DNA of 42,911 nt from Zoogloea oleivorans. GTDB lineage: Bacteria; Pseudomonadota; Gammaproteobacteria; Burkholderiales; Rhodocyclaceae. The first letter of the stretch is position 1. Every line of letters begins with the position of its first letter. Both the position numbers and the translations under genes were made by a program. Below the pieces are notes generated by a model. It was not told where the DNA came from. It did not search any database and saw only the letters and a list, made by a program, of their open reading frames with translations. Shown piece after piece: positions 23,996 through 32,592 of this stretch. The stretch covers positions 1 to 42,911 of the forward strand of contig NZ_SDKK01000009.1 in NCBI RefSeq assembly GCF_008107625.1, written 5' to 3'.

Positions 23996-24760
23996 ATGGA
24001 ATTCCTGACCGACCCGCAACTGCTGATCGCCTTCTTCACCCTCACCGCGCTGGAACTGGTGCTGGGTATCGACAACGTGATCTTCATTTCCATCCTGGTA
24101 GACAAGCTGCCACCGGAAAAACGCGCCTTCGCCCGCCGTCTTGGCCTGTTTCTGGCCATGTTCATGCGCATCGGCCTCTTGATGGTCCTGTCGTGGATGG
24201 CCGGCCTCACCGAACCGCTGGTCACCGTGCTCGAACACGGTTTCTCCGGACGTGACCTGATCCTCCTCGGCGGCGGCCTCTTCCTGGTGTGGAAGAGCAC
24301 CCAGGAAGTGCACCAGCTGATGGAAGGGGAAGAAGGGGAAGCCTCCAGCGCCGTGAAAGCCACTTTCACGGCGGTGATTTTCCAGATCATCCTGATCGAC
24401 ATCGTCTTCTCGCTGGACTCCATCATCACCGCCATCGGCATGGTCAACAACCTGCAGGTGATGATCGCCGCGGTGGTCGCCTCGGTAGGCCTGATGATGC
24501 TGGCCTCCGCGCCCATCGGCGAGTTCGTGTCACGCCACCCGACGGTCAAGATGCTGGCCCTGTCCTTCCTGCTGGTGATCGGCGTGGTGCTGATCGCCGA
24601 TGCCTTCGGCAATCACGTACCCAAGGGCTACATCTACTCGGCGATGGCCTTCTCGGTACTGGTCGAAATGCTCAACCTGCGCATGCGCACCAAGCACGCC
24701 AAGAAGGCCGCACCGGTCAAACTCCACGAGCCCTACGTGCGCGAGGAAGGCCAGCAGTGA
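23996..24760 (+). CDS. TerC family integral membrane protein
   Basis: A 254-residue protein with about seven membrane segments. The motifs ELVLGIDNVIFI (residues about 17-28) and IDIVFSLDSII (about 136-146) are the two acidic TerC signatures placed in membrane helices. Family members such as Alx and YoaE/YceF-type proteins export Mn2+ or support metal loading of secreted proteins; the substrate here is not known. The short length and lack of CBS/CorC domains place it with the YgdQ-like branch. Its stop overlaps the GTG start of srkA by 4 nt (GTGA), so the two are translationally coupled. Confidence 0.86.
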   Translation: MEFLTDPQLLIAFFTLTALELVLGIDNVIFISILVDKLPPEKRAFARRLGLFLAMFMRIGLLMVLSWMAGLTEPLVTVLEHGFSGRDLILLGGGLFLVWKSTQEVHQLMEGEEGEASSAVKATFTAVIFQIILIDIVFSLDSIITAIGMVNNLQVMIAAVVASVGLMMLASAPIGEFVSRHPTVKMLALSFLLVIGVVLIADAFGNHVPKGYIYSAMAFSVLVEMLNLRMRTKHAKKAAPVKLHEPYVREEGQQ

Positions 24761-25737
24761 CAGCCCCCTTCGGGCCGCTTACACCGGACTTCATCCTCAC
24801 CGCGGTGGAGGCCTCGGGCCTTCGCTGCGACGGCCGGCTGCTCACCCTCAACAGCTACGAAAACCGGGTCTACCAGGTCGGCATCGAAGACGCCGCTCCG
24901 CTGATCGCCAAGTTCTACCGGCCCGGCCGGTGGAGCGACGAGGCCATCCTCGAAGAGCACGCTTTCCTGGCCGAACTGGCCGAGGCCGAAATCCCCGCCG
25001 TGCCGGCCCTGGAGATCAACGGCAAAACGCTGCACGAGCATGAAGGCTTCCGCATCGCCCTCTTCGAACGTCGCGGCGGACGGGCGCCCGAACTCGACGA
25101 TCCGGAAGTGCTTACCTGGTTGGGGCGTTTTCTCGGCCGCATCCACGCCATCGGCGCCCGCCAGCCCTTCGCCCACCGGCCCGACCTGACCATCCAGAAC
25201 TTCGGCGAACAACCGCGGGACGAGCTGCTGCAATCGCCCTTCCTGCCGCCGGAACTGCGGGAAGCCTGGCTGTCGGTGGTCAACCAGGCCCTCGACGGCG
25301 TCCGCCGCTGCTTCGATCGAGCCGGCGAACTGCCGATGCTGCGCCTGCACGGCGACGTGCACGGCGGCAACGTGTTGTGGACCGATTCCGGCCCGCATTT
25401 CGTGGACTTTGACGACGCCCGCAACGGCCCGGCGGTGCAGGATCTGTGGATGCAGCTGTCCGGTGATGCGCCGGCCATGGCGCGCCAGTTCGACAGCGTG
25501 CTTGAAGGGTATGAACAGTTTGCCGATTTCGAGCCGCGCAGCCTCAACCTGGTGGAAGCCCTGCGCACCCTGCGCCTGATCCACTACGCCGGCTGGATCG
25601 CCAAGCGCTGGGATGACCCGGCCTTTCCGGCCGCCTTCAGCTGGTTCGACACCCCGCGCTACTGGCAGGACATGATCCTGGCGCTGCGTGAGCAGGTCGC
25701 GCTGATGGATGAATCACCCCTGGCGCGGCAGTTCTGA
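24757..25737 (+). CDS. srkA: Stress-response protein kinase SrkA (YihE/RdoA)
   Basis: A 326-residue protein of the APH/kinase-like fold. It has the family start (LTPDFILTAVEASGLRCDGR, NSYENRVYQV), the nucleotide-binding Lys in PLIAKFYRPGRW, the catalytic loop HGDVHGGNVLW and the metal-binding DFDDAR. The length matches E. coli SrkA (328). SrkA is a Ser/Thr kinase that protects cells in the Cpx envelope-stress response and is often next to dsbA in enterics; here the partner is a TerC protein. The GTG at 24757 overlaps the upstream stop and is the only start that gives the conserved N-terminus. Confidence 0.9.
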   Translation: MTAPFGPLTPDFILTAVEASGLRCDGRLLTLNSYENRVYQVGIEDAAPLIAKFYRPGRWSDEAILEEHAFLAELAEAEIPAVPALEINGKTLHEHEGFRIALFERRGGRAPELDDPEVLTWLGRFLGRIHAIGARQPFAHRPDLTIQNFGEQPRDELLQSPFLPPELREAWLSVVNQALDGVRRCFDRAGELPMLRLHGDVHGGNVLWTDSGPHFVDFDDARNGPAVQDLWMQLSGDAPAMARQFDSVLEGYEQFADFEPRSLNLVEALRTLRLIHYAGWIAKRWDDPAFPAAFSWFDTPRYWQDMILALREQVALMDESPLARQF

Positions 25738-25747
25738 GCCATCCCCA

Positions 25748-25775
25748 TGTGGGTCGGACTGAAGTCCGACCCACA
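25748..25775. repeat. REP-like palindrome after srkA
   Basis: A perfect 13-bp inverted repeat, TGTGGGTCGGACT and AGTCCGACCCACA, with a 2-nt loop (GA). It lies 10 nt after the srkA stop and just before the convergent HAD gene, so it may also act as a terminator for both. It is the same family as 15626-15697 and 39358-39385. Confidence 0.85.
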
Positions 25776-25777
25776 AA

Positions 25778-26290
25778 TCAGGCCGGAGCGGCGGCTTCGG
25801 CCTCGCCCTTGCCAGCCCGGAAAGCATCCAGCAGGCCACGCATGCGGCCGGCGTCTTCTTCAGTAAAACCACGCTTGAAATCGGTGAGCACCAGGCGGGC
25901 GCGGGTCGGCCAGTTGCCCGGCGCATCGTCCACCGCCAGCCATTCGGCGCTCGGCGCCTTGGCGGCCAGCCACTGACGGGCTTCCTTTTCGCGCAGGCCA
26001 TACAGTTCGTTGGCCGTCTTCGGGAAGATCGTCATCGAGATATCCACCACCCGCGGACGGATATCTTCCGAAAAGCGCGCCGCCAGCTTGGTCAGCGAGA
26101 AAATCGTCCGCCAGTCGGACGAAATGACGATGCGGACCTCCGGATAATCGCGCAGCACCGTTTCCAGAACCGGCATGCAGCGGAAGTCCTCCACCTCGCC
26201 CCACGGGTGGGTAACCCCGTCGAAATCGAGGAAGACATAGACCAGGCTCAGGGCCGGCGGCAGCAGGTTTTCGGTGGTCTTTTGATGCAT
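25778..26290 (-). CDS. HAD-like hydrolase domain protein
   Basis: A 170-residue protein. FLDFDGVTHP (about residues 20-29) is HAD motif I with both Asp, VISSDWR (about 55-61) fits motif II, and LAVDDAPGNW (about 122-131) fits the acidic motif IV. The spacing resembles the HAD domain found in 'Swiss Army Knife' RNA-repair proteins (HAD_SAK type), but the substrate is unknown. The ATG at 26290 is preferred over a TTG at 26335; neither has a clear ribosome binding site. It is divergent to fabI across about 134 bp. Confidence 0.75.
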   Translation of the reverse strand: MHQKTTENLLPPALSLVYVFLDFDGVTHPWGEVEDFRCMPVLETVLRDYPEVRIVISSDWRTIFSLTKLAARFSEDIRPRVVDISMTIFPKTANELYGLREKEARQWLAAKAPSAEWLAVDDAPGNWPTRARLVLTDFKRGFTEEDAGRMRGLLDAFRAGKGEAEAAAPA

Positions 26291-26424
26291 CGCAACAATC
26301 AAGCTATGGAAACGCGGAAACTTGCCGTTAAGCAAAAAGTCAGTATGTAACAGTGACGCTGGACTATTCTAAGGTCAGCAATTGCTGCGCTGCACTAATT
26401 TTCTCATCCCAACGGAGTCCTGCC

Positions 26425-27204
26425 ATGAAACCGATCATCAACCTCGAAGGCAAAGTCGGCCTGATCACCGGCATCGCCAACGAAAAGTCCATCTCCACCG
26501 GTGTCGCCGAGTCCTGTATCGAGGCCGGCGCCAAGGTTATCATCACTTACCAGAACGAGAAGACCCTGGCCTTCCTCGAGCCCATCGTCAGCCGCCTTGG
26601 CGTTGAAGATGTGCTGCTGCTGGACGTGACCAAGCCGGAAACGATGGACGAAGTTTTCGCCAAGATCGACGCCAAGTACGGCAAGCTCGACTTCGCCATC
26701 CACAGTATGGCCTTCGCCAAGCGCGACGACCTGCACGGCCGCGTGGTCGACACCTCCGCCGACGGCTTCGCGCTGGCCATGGACGTGTCCACCCACTCCT
26801 TCGTGCGCCTCGCCCGCAAGGCCGAGCCCCTGCTCGAAAAGGCCGGCGGCGGTTCGCTGATCACCATGACCTACCTCGGTAGCGAAAAAGTCATCGCCAA
26901 CTACGGCGTGATGGGCCTGTGCAAGGCCGCCCTCGAAGCCGCCACCCGCTACATGGCCTTCGAACTCGGCTCCAAGAACATCCGCGTCAATGCCGTTTCC
27001 CCCGGCCCGCTGATGACCCGCGCCGCCTCCGGCATCGCCGGCTTCGACGGCCTGATGGCGGCCGCCGTGGATCGCTCCCCGCTGCACCGTCTGGTAACCC
27101 CGGAAGACATCGGCGCACTGGTTTCCTTCCTGGTGTCCGACGCTGGCCGCAACATGTCGGGAGGCGTACACTTCGTGGATGCCGGTTACAACATCATCGG
27201 GTAA
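26425..27204 (+). CDS. fabI: Enoyl-ACP reductase (FabI)
   Basis: A 259-residue short-chain dehydrogenase of the FabI branch. It has the atypical nucleotide-binding motif GIANEKSISTGVA, HSMAFA (FabI-type substitute for NNAG), and NYGVMGLCK giving the Y-x6-K catalytic pair, followed by RYMAFELG and AVSPGPLMTRAASGI. It catalyses the NAD(P)H-dependent last step of each fatty-acid elongation cycle in the cytoplasm. The ATG at 26425 has a GGAG ribosome binding site 8-9 nt upstream; a 24-residue longer form from 26353 has no support. It could be one of several enoyl reductases in the genome. Confidence 0.9.
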   Translation: MKPIINLEGKVGLITGIANEKSISTGVAESCIEAGAKVIITYQNEKTLAFLEPIVSRLGVEDVLLLDVTKPETMDEVFAKIDAKYGKLDFAIHSMAFAKRDDLHGRVVDTSADGFALAMDVSTHSFVRLARKAEPLLEKAGGGSLITMTYLGSEKVIANYGVMGLCKAALEAATRYMAFELGSKNIRVNAVSPGPLMTRAASGIAGFDGLMAAAVDRSPLHRLVTPEDIGALVSFLVSDAGRNMSGGVHFVDAGYNIIG

Positions 27205-27271
27205 AACCTCTCGGTTCATGATGATCGACCCATCCGCCGCCGGGGCGGATCAGGTGACGGAAGTCGCCTGC

Positions 27272-27814
27272 ATGCCCGACCCGGTGCCGGCTCACCCCCT
27301 GCTCGACGGCCTTCGGGAACTCGGGCGGGGGGAATCCTCCATCGTCCTCGACGCAGGCGACGGAGAACGGGTTTTCAAGGTGGTAAGCTCCCCCGCCGAC
27401 TACTACTACCTCGCTGCCGACGACCGTCCCACCGGCATCCATTTTCCCCGGCTTTACCAAGACCACGGCGTCATCGGCAAGGCCAGCAACGGCTTCTCCT
27501 TCCGCCTGCTCGAAATCGAACGTCTGCTGCCCGTCAGCGGCCCGGCCGAAGCCCTCGGCCACCTGCTTTCCCAAGCCTACTGGGAAGGCTGCGAGAAATG
27601 GGCCAACCTCGGCGTCAATCGCGGCCGCCTGGCGCTCTACCACATCGCCCAGGAACCGCCCCCCGAGCTTCCCGCCAGCCTGATCCAGGCCATTTCCGCC
27701 CTCTCCGACTTCATCGAGGGCTACCCGGTCCAGCCGGACATTCTCAATCCCCACAACCTGATGATGCGCGCCGACGGCACGCTGGTGTTTTCGGACCCGG
27801 TCTTTCTGCCCTGA
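27272..27814 (+). CDS. Uncharacterised small kinase-like protein
   Basis: About 180 residues, family not recognised. It shows the skeleton of a protein-kinase fold: a Gly-rich loop (LGRGESSIVLD), a Lys strand (ERVFKVVSS), and near the C-terminus DILNPHNLMM followed by TLVFSDPVF, which resembles the catalytic loop D-x4-N and a DxG-like Asp. The usual C-lobe is missing, so this may be a minimal kinase or a pseudokinase. The ATG at 27272 has a GGAAG ribosome binding site; ATG 27218 is an alternative. It follows fabI by 67 nt on the same strand. Confidence 0.6.
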   Translation: MPDPVPAHPLLDGLRELGRGESSIVLDAGDGERVFKVVSSPADYYYLAADDRPTGIHFPRLYQDHGVIGKASNGFSFRLLEIERLLPVSGPAEALGHLLSQAYWEGCEKWANLGVNRGRLALYHIAQEPPPELPASLIQAISALSDFIEGYPVQPDILNPHNLMMRADGTLVFSDPVFLP

Positions 27815-27827
27815 AAGTGTTGAACCG

Positions 27828-27856
27828 GTGACCGGACAGGTCACAGTAGCTTGACA
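27828..27856 (+). promoter_or_regulatory. Inverted repeat and -35-like element before the cyanophycinase gene
   Basis: GTGACC-GGACA-GGTCAC (27828-27844) is a perfect 6-bp inverted repeat lying 6 bp before a consensus TTGACA (27851-27856). No good -10 hexamer follows at the right distance (GAGCAT is the best), which would fit an activator-dependent promoter. It could equally be a short hairpin after the upstream gene. Confidence 0.3.
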
Positions 27857-27910
27857 TTCCTCCCCCGGCTGCGGAGCATCATCCGGATCCAATCCAGGGA
27901 GGGCCTCACC

Positions 27911-28939
27911 ATGCACAAGCTCATTCGCCGTTCGGCCGTTCAGGGCGCGCAGGCCCTCATCCTTGCCCTGGCACTTGCCGGCAGCGGCCCGGCGAGCGCC
28001 GGCAGCAAGCCCCCGTACGAATATTACGTGGTCGGCAATCCGGCCGATGCCAGCCCGGCCCAGCTTCCCCGCGAACCGTCGGTCTTGCTGATGGGCGGCG
28101 GCCCGGATGTGGATGCCGCCTTTCCGTGGATGATCACCCGCGGCGGCGGCGGGGATTTTGTCGTGATCCGCGCCCGCGGCACTGACGCCTACAACCCCTA
28201 CATCTACGCCATGGGCGGTGTCGATTCCGTCGAAACGCTGATCATTCCTTCCATCGAAGCCGCCAACGATCCCTTCGTGATCGACCGCATCAACAAGGCC
28301 GAGGCCCTGTTCATCGCCGGTGGCGACCAGAGCGACTACATCAATTACTGGAAAGGCACCGGCGTCGAGCAGGCACTCCAGGGCCTGATCGCCCGCAACG
28401 TGCCGATCGGCGGCACCAGTGCCGGGCTCGCCGTCATGGGTCAGTTCGACTTCGCCGCCTTCAACGGCTCGGCCTACTCCGACGACGCACTGGCCAACCC
28501 TTACTACAAGCGCATGACCCTCGACCGGACCTTTCTCACCGCCCCCGGCCTGGGCTATGTGATCACCGAGGCCCACCTCGACACCCGCGACCGCATGGGC
28601 CGGCTGGTGGCCTTCATGGCGCGCATCGTGCAGGACGGCTGGTCGGGCATGGCCCGCGGAATCGGCGTGGACGTCGAAACAGCCCTCGCCGTGGAAGGCA
28701 GCAGCGTCACCCGGCTCGGCACCGGCTCGGCGTACTTCCTGCAAAGCACCGGCCTGCCGCAAGTGTGCCAGCCCCGCACCCCGCTCACCTACCGCAACCT
28801 GGGCGTACAGCGCCTGTCCGGCAACGGTCGTTTCGATTTGCAGAACTGGCGGGGCTACAACGACGCCACCACCAACTACACCCTGTCTGCCGAGTCCGGC
28901 ATCCTGTACTCCACCCAGCCGGGCGGCAGCATCTACTGA
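27911..28939 (+). CDS. Secreted cyanophycinase-like S51 peptidase
   Basis: A 342-residue protein. A Sec signal peptide (1-30, ending ASAG) is followed by a class-I-glutamine-amidotransferase-like S51 fold: LLMGGGPDVD, IAGGDQSDYI, and the nucleophile elbow GGTSAGLAVMG with the catalytic Ser; TEAHLDTRDRMGRLV matches the conserved His/Arg motif of cyanophycinases. Cyanophycinase splits multi-Arg-poly-Asp into beta-Asp-Arg dipeptides. The signal peptide indicates an exported enzyme, able to use cyanophycin released by other cells rather than an internal store. No cyanophycin synthetase lies in the window. The ATG has a GGGAGGG ribosome binding site about 9 nt upstream. Confidence 0.83.
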   Translation: MHKLIRRSAVQGAQALILALALAGSGPASAGSKPPYEYYVVGNPADASPAQLPREPSVLLMGGGPDVDAAFPWMITRGGGGDFVVIRARGTDAYNPYIYAMGGVDSVETLIIPSIEAANDPFVIDRINKAEALFIAGGDQSDYINYWKGTGVEQALQGLIARNVPIGGTSAGLAVMGQFDFAAFNGSAYSDDALANPYYKRMTLDRTFLTAPGLGYVITEAHLDTRDRMGRLVAFMARIVQDGWSGMARGIGVDVETALAVEGSSVTRLGTGSAYFLQSTGLPQVCQPRTPLTYRNLGVQRLSGNGRFDLQNWRGYNDATTNYTLSAESGILYSTQPGGSIY

Positions 28940-28984
28940 ACCCCGAACGGGGCGGCAGGCCTTGTGCCCTCCGCCCCCGGCGCT

Positions 28985-29893
28985 TCAGATCACCGCATCC
29001 TTCACTTCGCCGCCGAGCACTTCGAGCAGCGCCGGGATCAGGCGTGACAGCTCGCCGCTCATCAGGGCGAAGTCCGCCTCCATCTGCATGTCGGCGGCGT
29101 CACCCTGGCGCTCGGCTTCTTCCTTGATGATGTCGAGGAAGGCCACGCGCTTGATCTCCATCTTTTCGGTCAGGATGATCGAGATGCGGTCGTCGAAGGT
29201 CATCGCCAGGCGCGTCGGCAGCTTTCCGGCGGCCAGGTGATCCTGCACGTCCTTGCCGTCGAGGGCGTGGCGCACGTAGCGCACGGCGGCCTTCTCGTCG
29301 GTAACGGCGCGCAGTTCGCAGTCCAGGTCGATGGTGAAGTTGCCGGTTGCCTGATTGGCAATCAGCCAGTCGGTCATCACCGACACCGGCGACAACTGGG
29401 TCTTGACCATCTTCACCGGCAACTCGTCGAGGCTGTCGCGCAGGGCGTCGAGGATTTCCTCGGCGCGGGCCGGGCTGGAAGCATCCACCACCAGCCAGCC
29501 GGCAATCGGGTTGATCCACGCAAAGGCCGTGCGGCGGCGCGTGAAGGCGCGCGGCAGCAGCTCCTGCAGCACCGCCTCCTTGATTTCCTTCATCTGCTTG
29601 CGGCCGGGCTTGAAGCCCTGCTGCGCTTCGATGATCTCGGCCTTGTCAGCCGCCACTTCATTCACCACCGACGAGGGCAGCAGCTTCTGCTCGACGGCCA
29701 GCGCGATGAGGAACTGGCCACCGACAGCCATCACGAAGCGGTCGTCCTTGGTCGGCGAGGTCCACCCGCGGCTGGCCATGTCCTGGCTGCCACAGGGCTG
29801 GAAGGGATGGGCGGCAAGCTTTTCGGCGAGGGCTTCGGCAGTCAGGCCCCAGTTTTCAGGAAGACGGTAGATCTGGAGATTGCGGAACCACAT
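28985..29893 (-). CDS. rdgC: Recombination-associated protein RdgC
   Basis: A 302-residue protein matching RdgC in length (E. coli 303) and pattern: the MWFRNLQIYRLP start, FQPCGSQDMASRGWTSP, LPSSVVNEV, GRKQMKEIKE, and DDRISIILTEKMEIKRVAFLD near the end. RdgC forms a ring dimer that binds double-stranded DNA without sequence preference and restrains RecA. The ATG at 29893 gives the conserved N-terminus; an in-frame ATG 4 codons earlier is possible. It is convergent with the cyanophycinase gene and divergent from a small membrane-protein gene. Confidence 0.93.
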   Translation of the reverse strand: MWFRNLQIYRLPENWGLTAEALAEKLAAHPFQPCGSQDMASRGWTSPTKDDRFVMAVGGQFLIALAVEQKLLPSSVVNEVAADKAEIIEAQQGFKPGRKQMKEIKEAVLQELLPRAFTRRRTAFAWINPIAGWLVVDASSPARAEEILDALRDSLDELPVKMVKTQLSPVSVMTDWLIANQATGNFTIDLDCELRAVTDEKAAVRYVRHALDGKDVQDHLAAGKLPTRLAMTFDDRISIILTEKMEIKRVAFLDIIKEEAERQGDAADMQMEADFALMSGELSRLIPALLEVLGGEVKDAVI

Positions 29894-29986
29894 GGCGGGA
29901 GACATCCGTGCTGATGGAAAAGAGGCGGCATTGTAGCGGCTTCGGGGGCCCAATCCCGGTGCAACGCGTGCACAATCCGGTGCTCA

Positions 29987-30385
29987 ATGAAATCACTCTC
30001 CCCGCGCCTGCAAGCCCTGGGTCTGCCCCTCGTATTGTGGGCCGGCCTTGTCGCCTATGACCTGCTGACAAGACTGGCGGCCCAGTTGATGCCGCTGCCG
30101 ACCGAGGGCGGGCTGACGCTTGCGGTGCAGCTGAGCCAGGGCTTTCTCGCCGCCACACTGATGGCGGCAGTCAGCAGTTACCCACTGGCACGCCTGTATG
30201 GCCGCCGGGCGGTGGTGGTGGCGCTCTTGATGGCCGTGCCGGTGCTGTACCTCGCGCTGCCCGGCCTCACGGCGCCAGGGCAGGCGCCGCTGGCGATTTT
30301 TCTGTCGGTGTGGAAACTGCTGGCCTTTGTGGCCCTGCTGGTGGGCGGCACCTGGATCGCCGCCCGGCGCCGCTCAGCCGCCTGA
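29987..30385 (+). CDS. Small integral membrane protein of unknown function
   Basis: A 132-residue protein with four predicted membrane helices (about 11-32, 46-66, 73-93, 102-124) and a basic C-terminal tail (ARRRSAA), giving both ends in the cytoplasm. No family was recognised. Its last 12 nt overlap the 3' end of bluB on the other strand, so the two convergent messages are complementary at their ends. Codon use looks like that of its neighbours. Confidence 0.65.
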   Translation: MKSLSPRLQALGLPLVLWAGLVAYDLLTRLAAQLMPLPTEGGLTLAVQLSQGFLAATLMAAVSSYPLARLYGRRAVVVALLMAVPVLYLALPGLTAPGQAPLAIFLSVWKLLAFVALLVGGTWIAARRRSAA

Positions 30386-31051
30386 GGCGGGCGGCGCGTC
30401 GGCCCGCCAGCCGTTCTCGAAGAGCACCGTTTCCAGCGGCATGCGTTCGGCCCACTGGTGGATTTCGAGCATCGGCCGGGGGTAGAACTCGTCCACGTGA
30501 CCGATGCACAGGATCGCCACCGGGCGGGCCCCGACCGGCATGTCGAGCAGCGTGGCCAGCTCCACCGGATCGAAGATCGACACCCAGCCCATGCCGATAC
30601 CTTCGGCACGGGCCGCCAGCCACATGTTCTGGATCGCGCAGGCCACCGACGCCAGGTCCATCTCGGGCAGCGTACGCCGGCCGAAGATGTGCTTCTCGCG
30701 GCCGTCCGACAGCGCCACGACGATCACCTCGCCGGCCTCCAGCAGGCCTTCCACCTTGAGGCGCATGAAGTCCTCTTCGCGCTCGCCCAGCGCACGGGCG
30801 GTGGCGCAGCGTTCCTTCTCGACCAGCCCGTGCATGCGCTCGCGCAGGCCCCGGTCGGTGATGCGGATGAAGCGCCACGGCTGCATGTAGCCGACGCTGG
30901 GGGCGTGGTGGGCGGCCCACAGCAGGCGTGCCAGCACCGCCGGGTCCACCGGATCGGAGCGGAAGTGACGCATGTCGCGCCGTTCGGCGATGACACGATA
31001 AATGGCCGACACCTCGGCCTCCGGGAAACGGTGGGGATTGGCGTCGGTCAT
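30374..31051 (-). CDS. bluB: 5,6-dimethylbenzimidazole synthase BluB
   Basis: A 225-residue flavin-destructase of the nitroreductase fold. BluB signatures are RRDMRHFRSDPVD near the start, HAPSVGYMQPWRFI, AIQNMWLAARAEGIGMGWVS and the C-terminal PVAILCIGHVDEFYPRPMLE. It consumes FMNH2 and O2 to make the lower ligand of vitamin B12. The ATG at 31051 has a GAGG ribosome binding site, placed over the end of the dbpA gene 10 nt upstream, so it is probably co-transcribed with dbpA. No other cobalamin gene lies in the window, and no riboswitch was noticed upstream. Confidence 0.93.
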   Translation of the reverse strand: MTDANPHRFPEAEVSAIYRVIAERRDMRHFRSDPVDPAVLARLLWAAHHAPSVGYMQPWRFIRITDRGLRERMHGLVEKERCATARALGEREEDFMRLKVEGLLEAGEVIVVALSDGREKHIFGRRTLPEMDLASVACAIQNMWLAARAEGIGMGWVSIFDPVELATLLDMPVGARPVAILCIGHVDEFYPRPMLEIHQWAERMPLETVLFENGWRADAPPASGG

Positions 31052-31061
31052 GGTGCAACCT

Positions 31062-32543
31062 CTAGTCGTCGAGCAAGCGGACACGAACCTTCTTGCCCTT
31101 GATCTTGCCGTCGTTGAGGCGCTTGAGCGCCCGCTTGGCGATGCTGCGCTCGACGGCCACGTAGGTGGACAGCTCGTTCACGTTGATCTTGCCGATCTGG
31201 CTGGCAGTGAAGCCGGCCTCGCCGGTAAGGGCGCCGAGCACGTCGCCGGCGCGGATCTTTTCCTTGCGCCCACCGAGGATCTGCAGCGTGATCATCGGCG
31301 GCACCAGCGGCTCCTGGGTTTCGGCCTGCAGGTCGGCGATGGACTCCCACACCGGCTCGAAACCGTGGGCGCGGGCGATGTTGTTCACACGCCCCATCTC
31401 GTTGCCGCTGACCAGGCTCAGGGCCCAGCCGTTTTCGTCGGCGCGGCCAGTGCGGCCGATGCGGTGCACGTGCACTTCCGGGTCCGGCGTCACGTCCACG
31501 TTGATCACCGCTTCGAGCTTGGCGATGTCGAGGCCGCGGGCGGCCACGTCGGTCGCCACCAGCACCGAGCAACTGCGGTTGGCAAACTGCACCATCACCT
31601 GGTCACGGTCGCGCTGGTCGAGCTCGCCGTGCAGGGCCAGCACCTGGAAGCCTTCGGCGTGCAGCACGTCGATCAGGTCGCGGCACTGCTGCTTGGTGTT
31701 GCAGAAGGCCAGCGTGCTTTCCGGGCGGTAGTGGCGCAGCAGCAGGCCCACGGCATGCAGACGCTGGTCGGGCGTCACCTCAAAGAAGCGCTGGCGGATC
31801 TTGTCGGCCTCGTGCTGCTCGGGCAGCGAGATTTCCTGCGGCTGGCGCATGAACTGGCGAGCCAGGCGCACCACGCCTTCCGGGTAGGTGGCCGAAAACA
31901 GCAGCGTCTGGCGCGACTTGGGGCAGGCCTTGGCCACGTAGGCGATGTCGTCGAAGAAGCCCATGTCGAGCATGCGGTCGGCTTCGTCGAGGACCAGTGT
32001 GGCCAGACCGTCGAGCTTCAGGCTGCCGCGCGAGATGTGGTCCATCAGGCGGCCCGGCGTACCGACGACGATGTGCGCGCCGTGCTCGAGGCTGTCGGCC
32101 TGCGGACGGATCGGCGTGCCACCACACAGACTGAGGATCTTGATGTTTTCTTCGGAACGGGCGAGGCGGCGGATCTCCTGCGTGACCTGCTCGGCCAGCT
32201 CGCGGGTCGGGCACAGCACCAGGGCCTGCACGGCAAAGCTGCGGGCGTTGAGGCGGTCGAGCAAGGCCAGCGCGAAGGCGGCGGTCTTGCCGCTGCCGGT
32301 CTTGGCCTGGGCGATCAGATCGTGCCCGGCCAGGGCTACCGGCAGGCTGGCGGCCTGGATCGGCGTCATGGCGTGATAGCCGAGGCGGGTCAGGTTGGCG
32401 ATGACCGCGGCGGGCAGGTTCAGCTGCTCGAAGGGCGCCGCCACAACGGGCGCGGGGGCCGCGACGAAAATGGCGTCGGCGGCAAAGGCTTCGGGGGTCG
32501 CACCGGAATCGGCGTCCGGCGTCGGGGGTAAGGTCGAGTTCAT
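31062..32543 (-). CDS. dbpA: DEAD-box RNA helicase DbpA
   Basis: A 493-residue helicase. A 35-residue Pro/Ala-rich N-terminal extension precedes the Q motif (FEQLNLP, TPIQ), motif I AQAKTGSGKT, PTRELAEQV, GTPGR, motif II LDEADRMLDMGF, SAT, and in lobe 2 ATDVAARGLDI and HRIGRTGRA. The C-terminal 75 residues (MITLQILGGRKEKIRAGDVL ... TYVAVERSIA) form the DbpA RNA-binding domain that recognises 23S rRNA hairpin 92. The role is large-subunit assembly. The N-terminal extension is longer than in E. coli DbpA. The gene lies 49 nt after the J-like gene and 10 nt before bluB. Confidence 0.93.
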   Translation of the reverse strand: MNSTLPPTPDADSGATPEAFAADAIFVAAPAPVVAAPFEQLNLPAAVIANLTRLGYHAMTPIQAASLPVALAGHDLIAQAKTGSGKTAAFALALLDRLNARSFAVQALVLCPTRELAEQVTQEIRRLARSEENIKILSLCGGTPIRPQADSLEHGAHIVVGTPGRLMDHISRGSLKLDGLATLVLDEADRMLDMGFFDDIAYVAKACPKSRQTLLFSATYPEGVVRLARQFMRQPQEISLPEQHEADKIRQRFFEVTPDQRLHAVGLLLRHYRPESTLAFCNTKQQCRDLIDVLHAEGFQVLALHGELDQRDRDQVMVQFANRSCSVLVATDVAARGLDIAKLEAVINVDVTPDPEVHVHRIGRTGRADENGWALSLVSGNEMGRVNNIARAHGFEPVWESIADLQAETQEPLVPPMITLQILGGRKEKIRAGDVLGALTGEAGFTASQIGKINVNELSTYVAVERSIAKRALKRLNDGKIKGKKVRVRLLDD

Positions 32544-32592
32544 ACCGGATTATCCCGGAAAGCGCCGCCCTGCGCCTAAAAACCCTGCGATT

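Noticed and set aside
28941-28952. CCCCG-AA-CGGGG as a terminator between the cyanophycinase gene and rdgC
   Set aside because: The stem is 5 bp with an impossibly short loop if fully paired, and no T-run follows.
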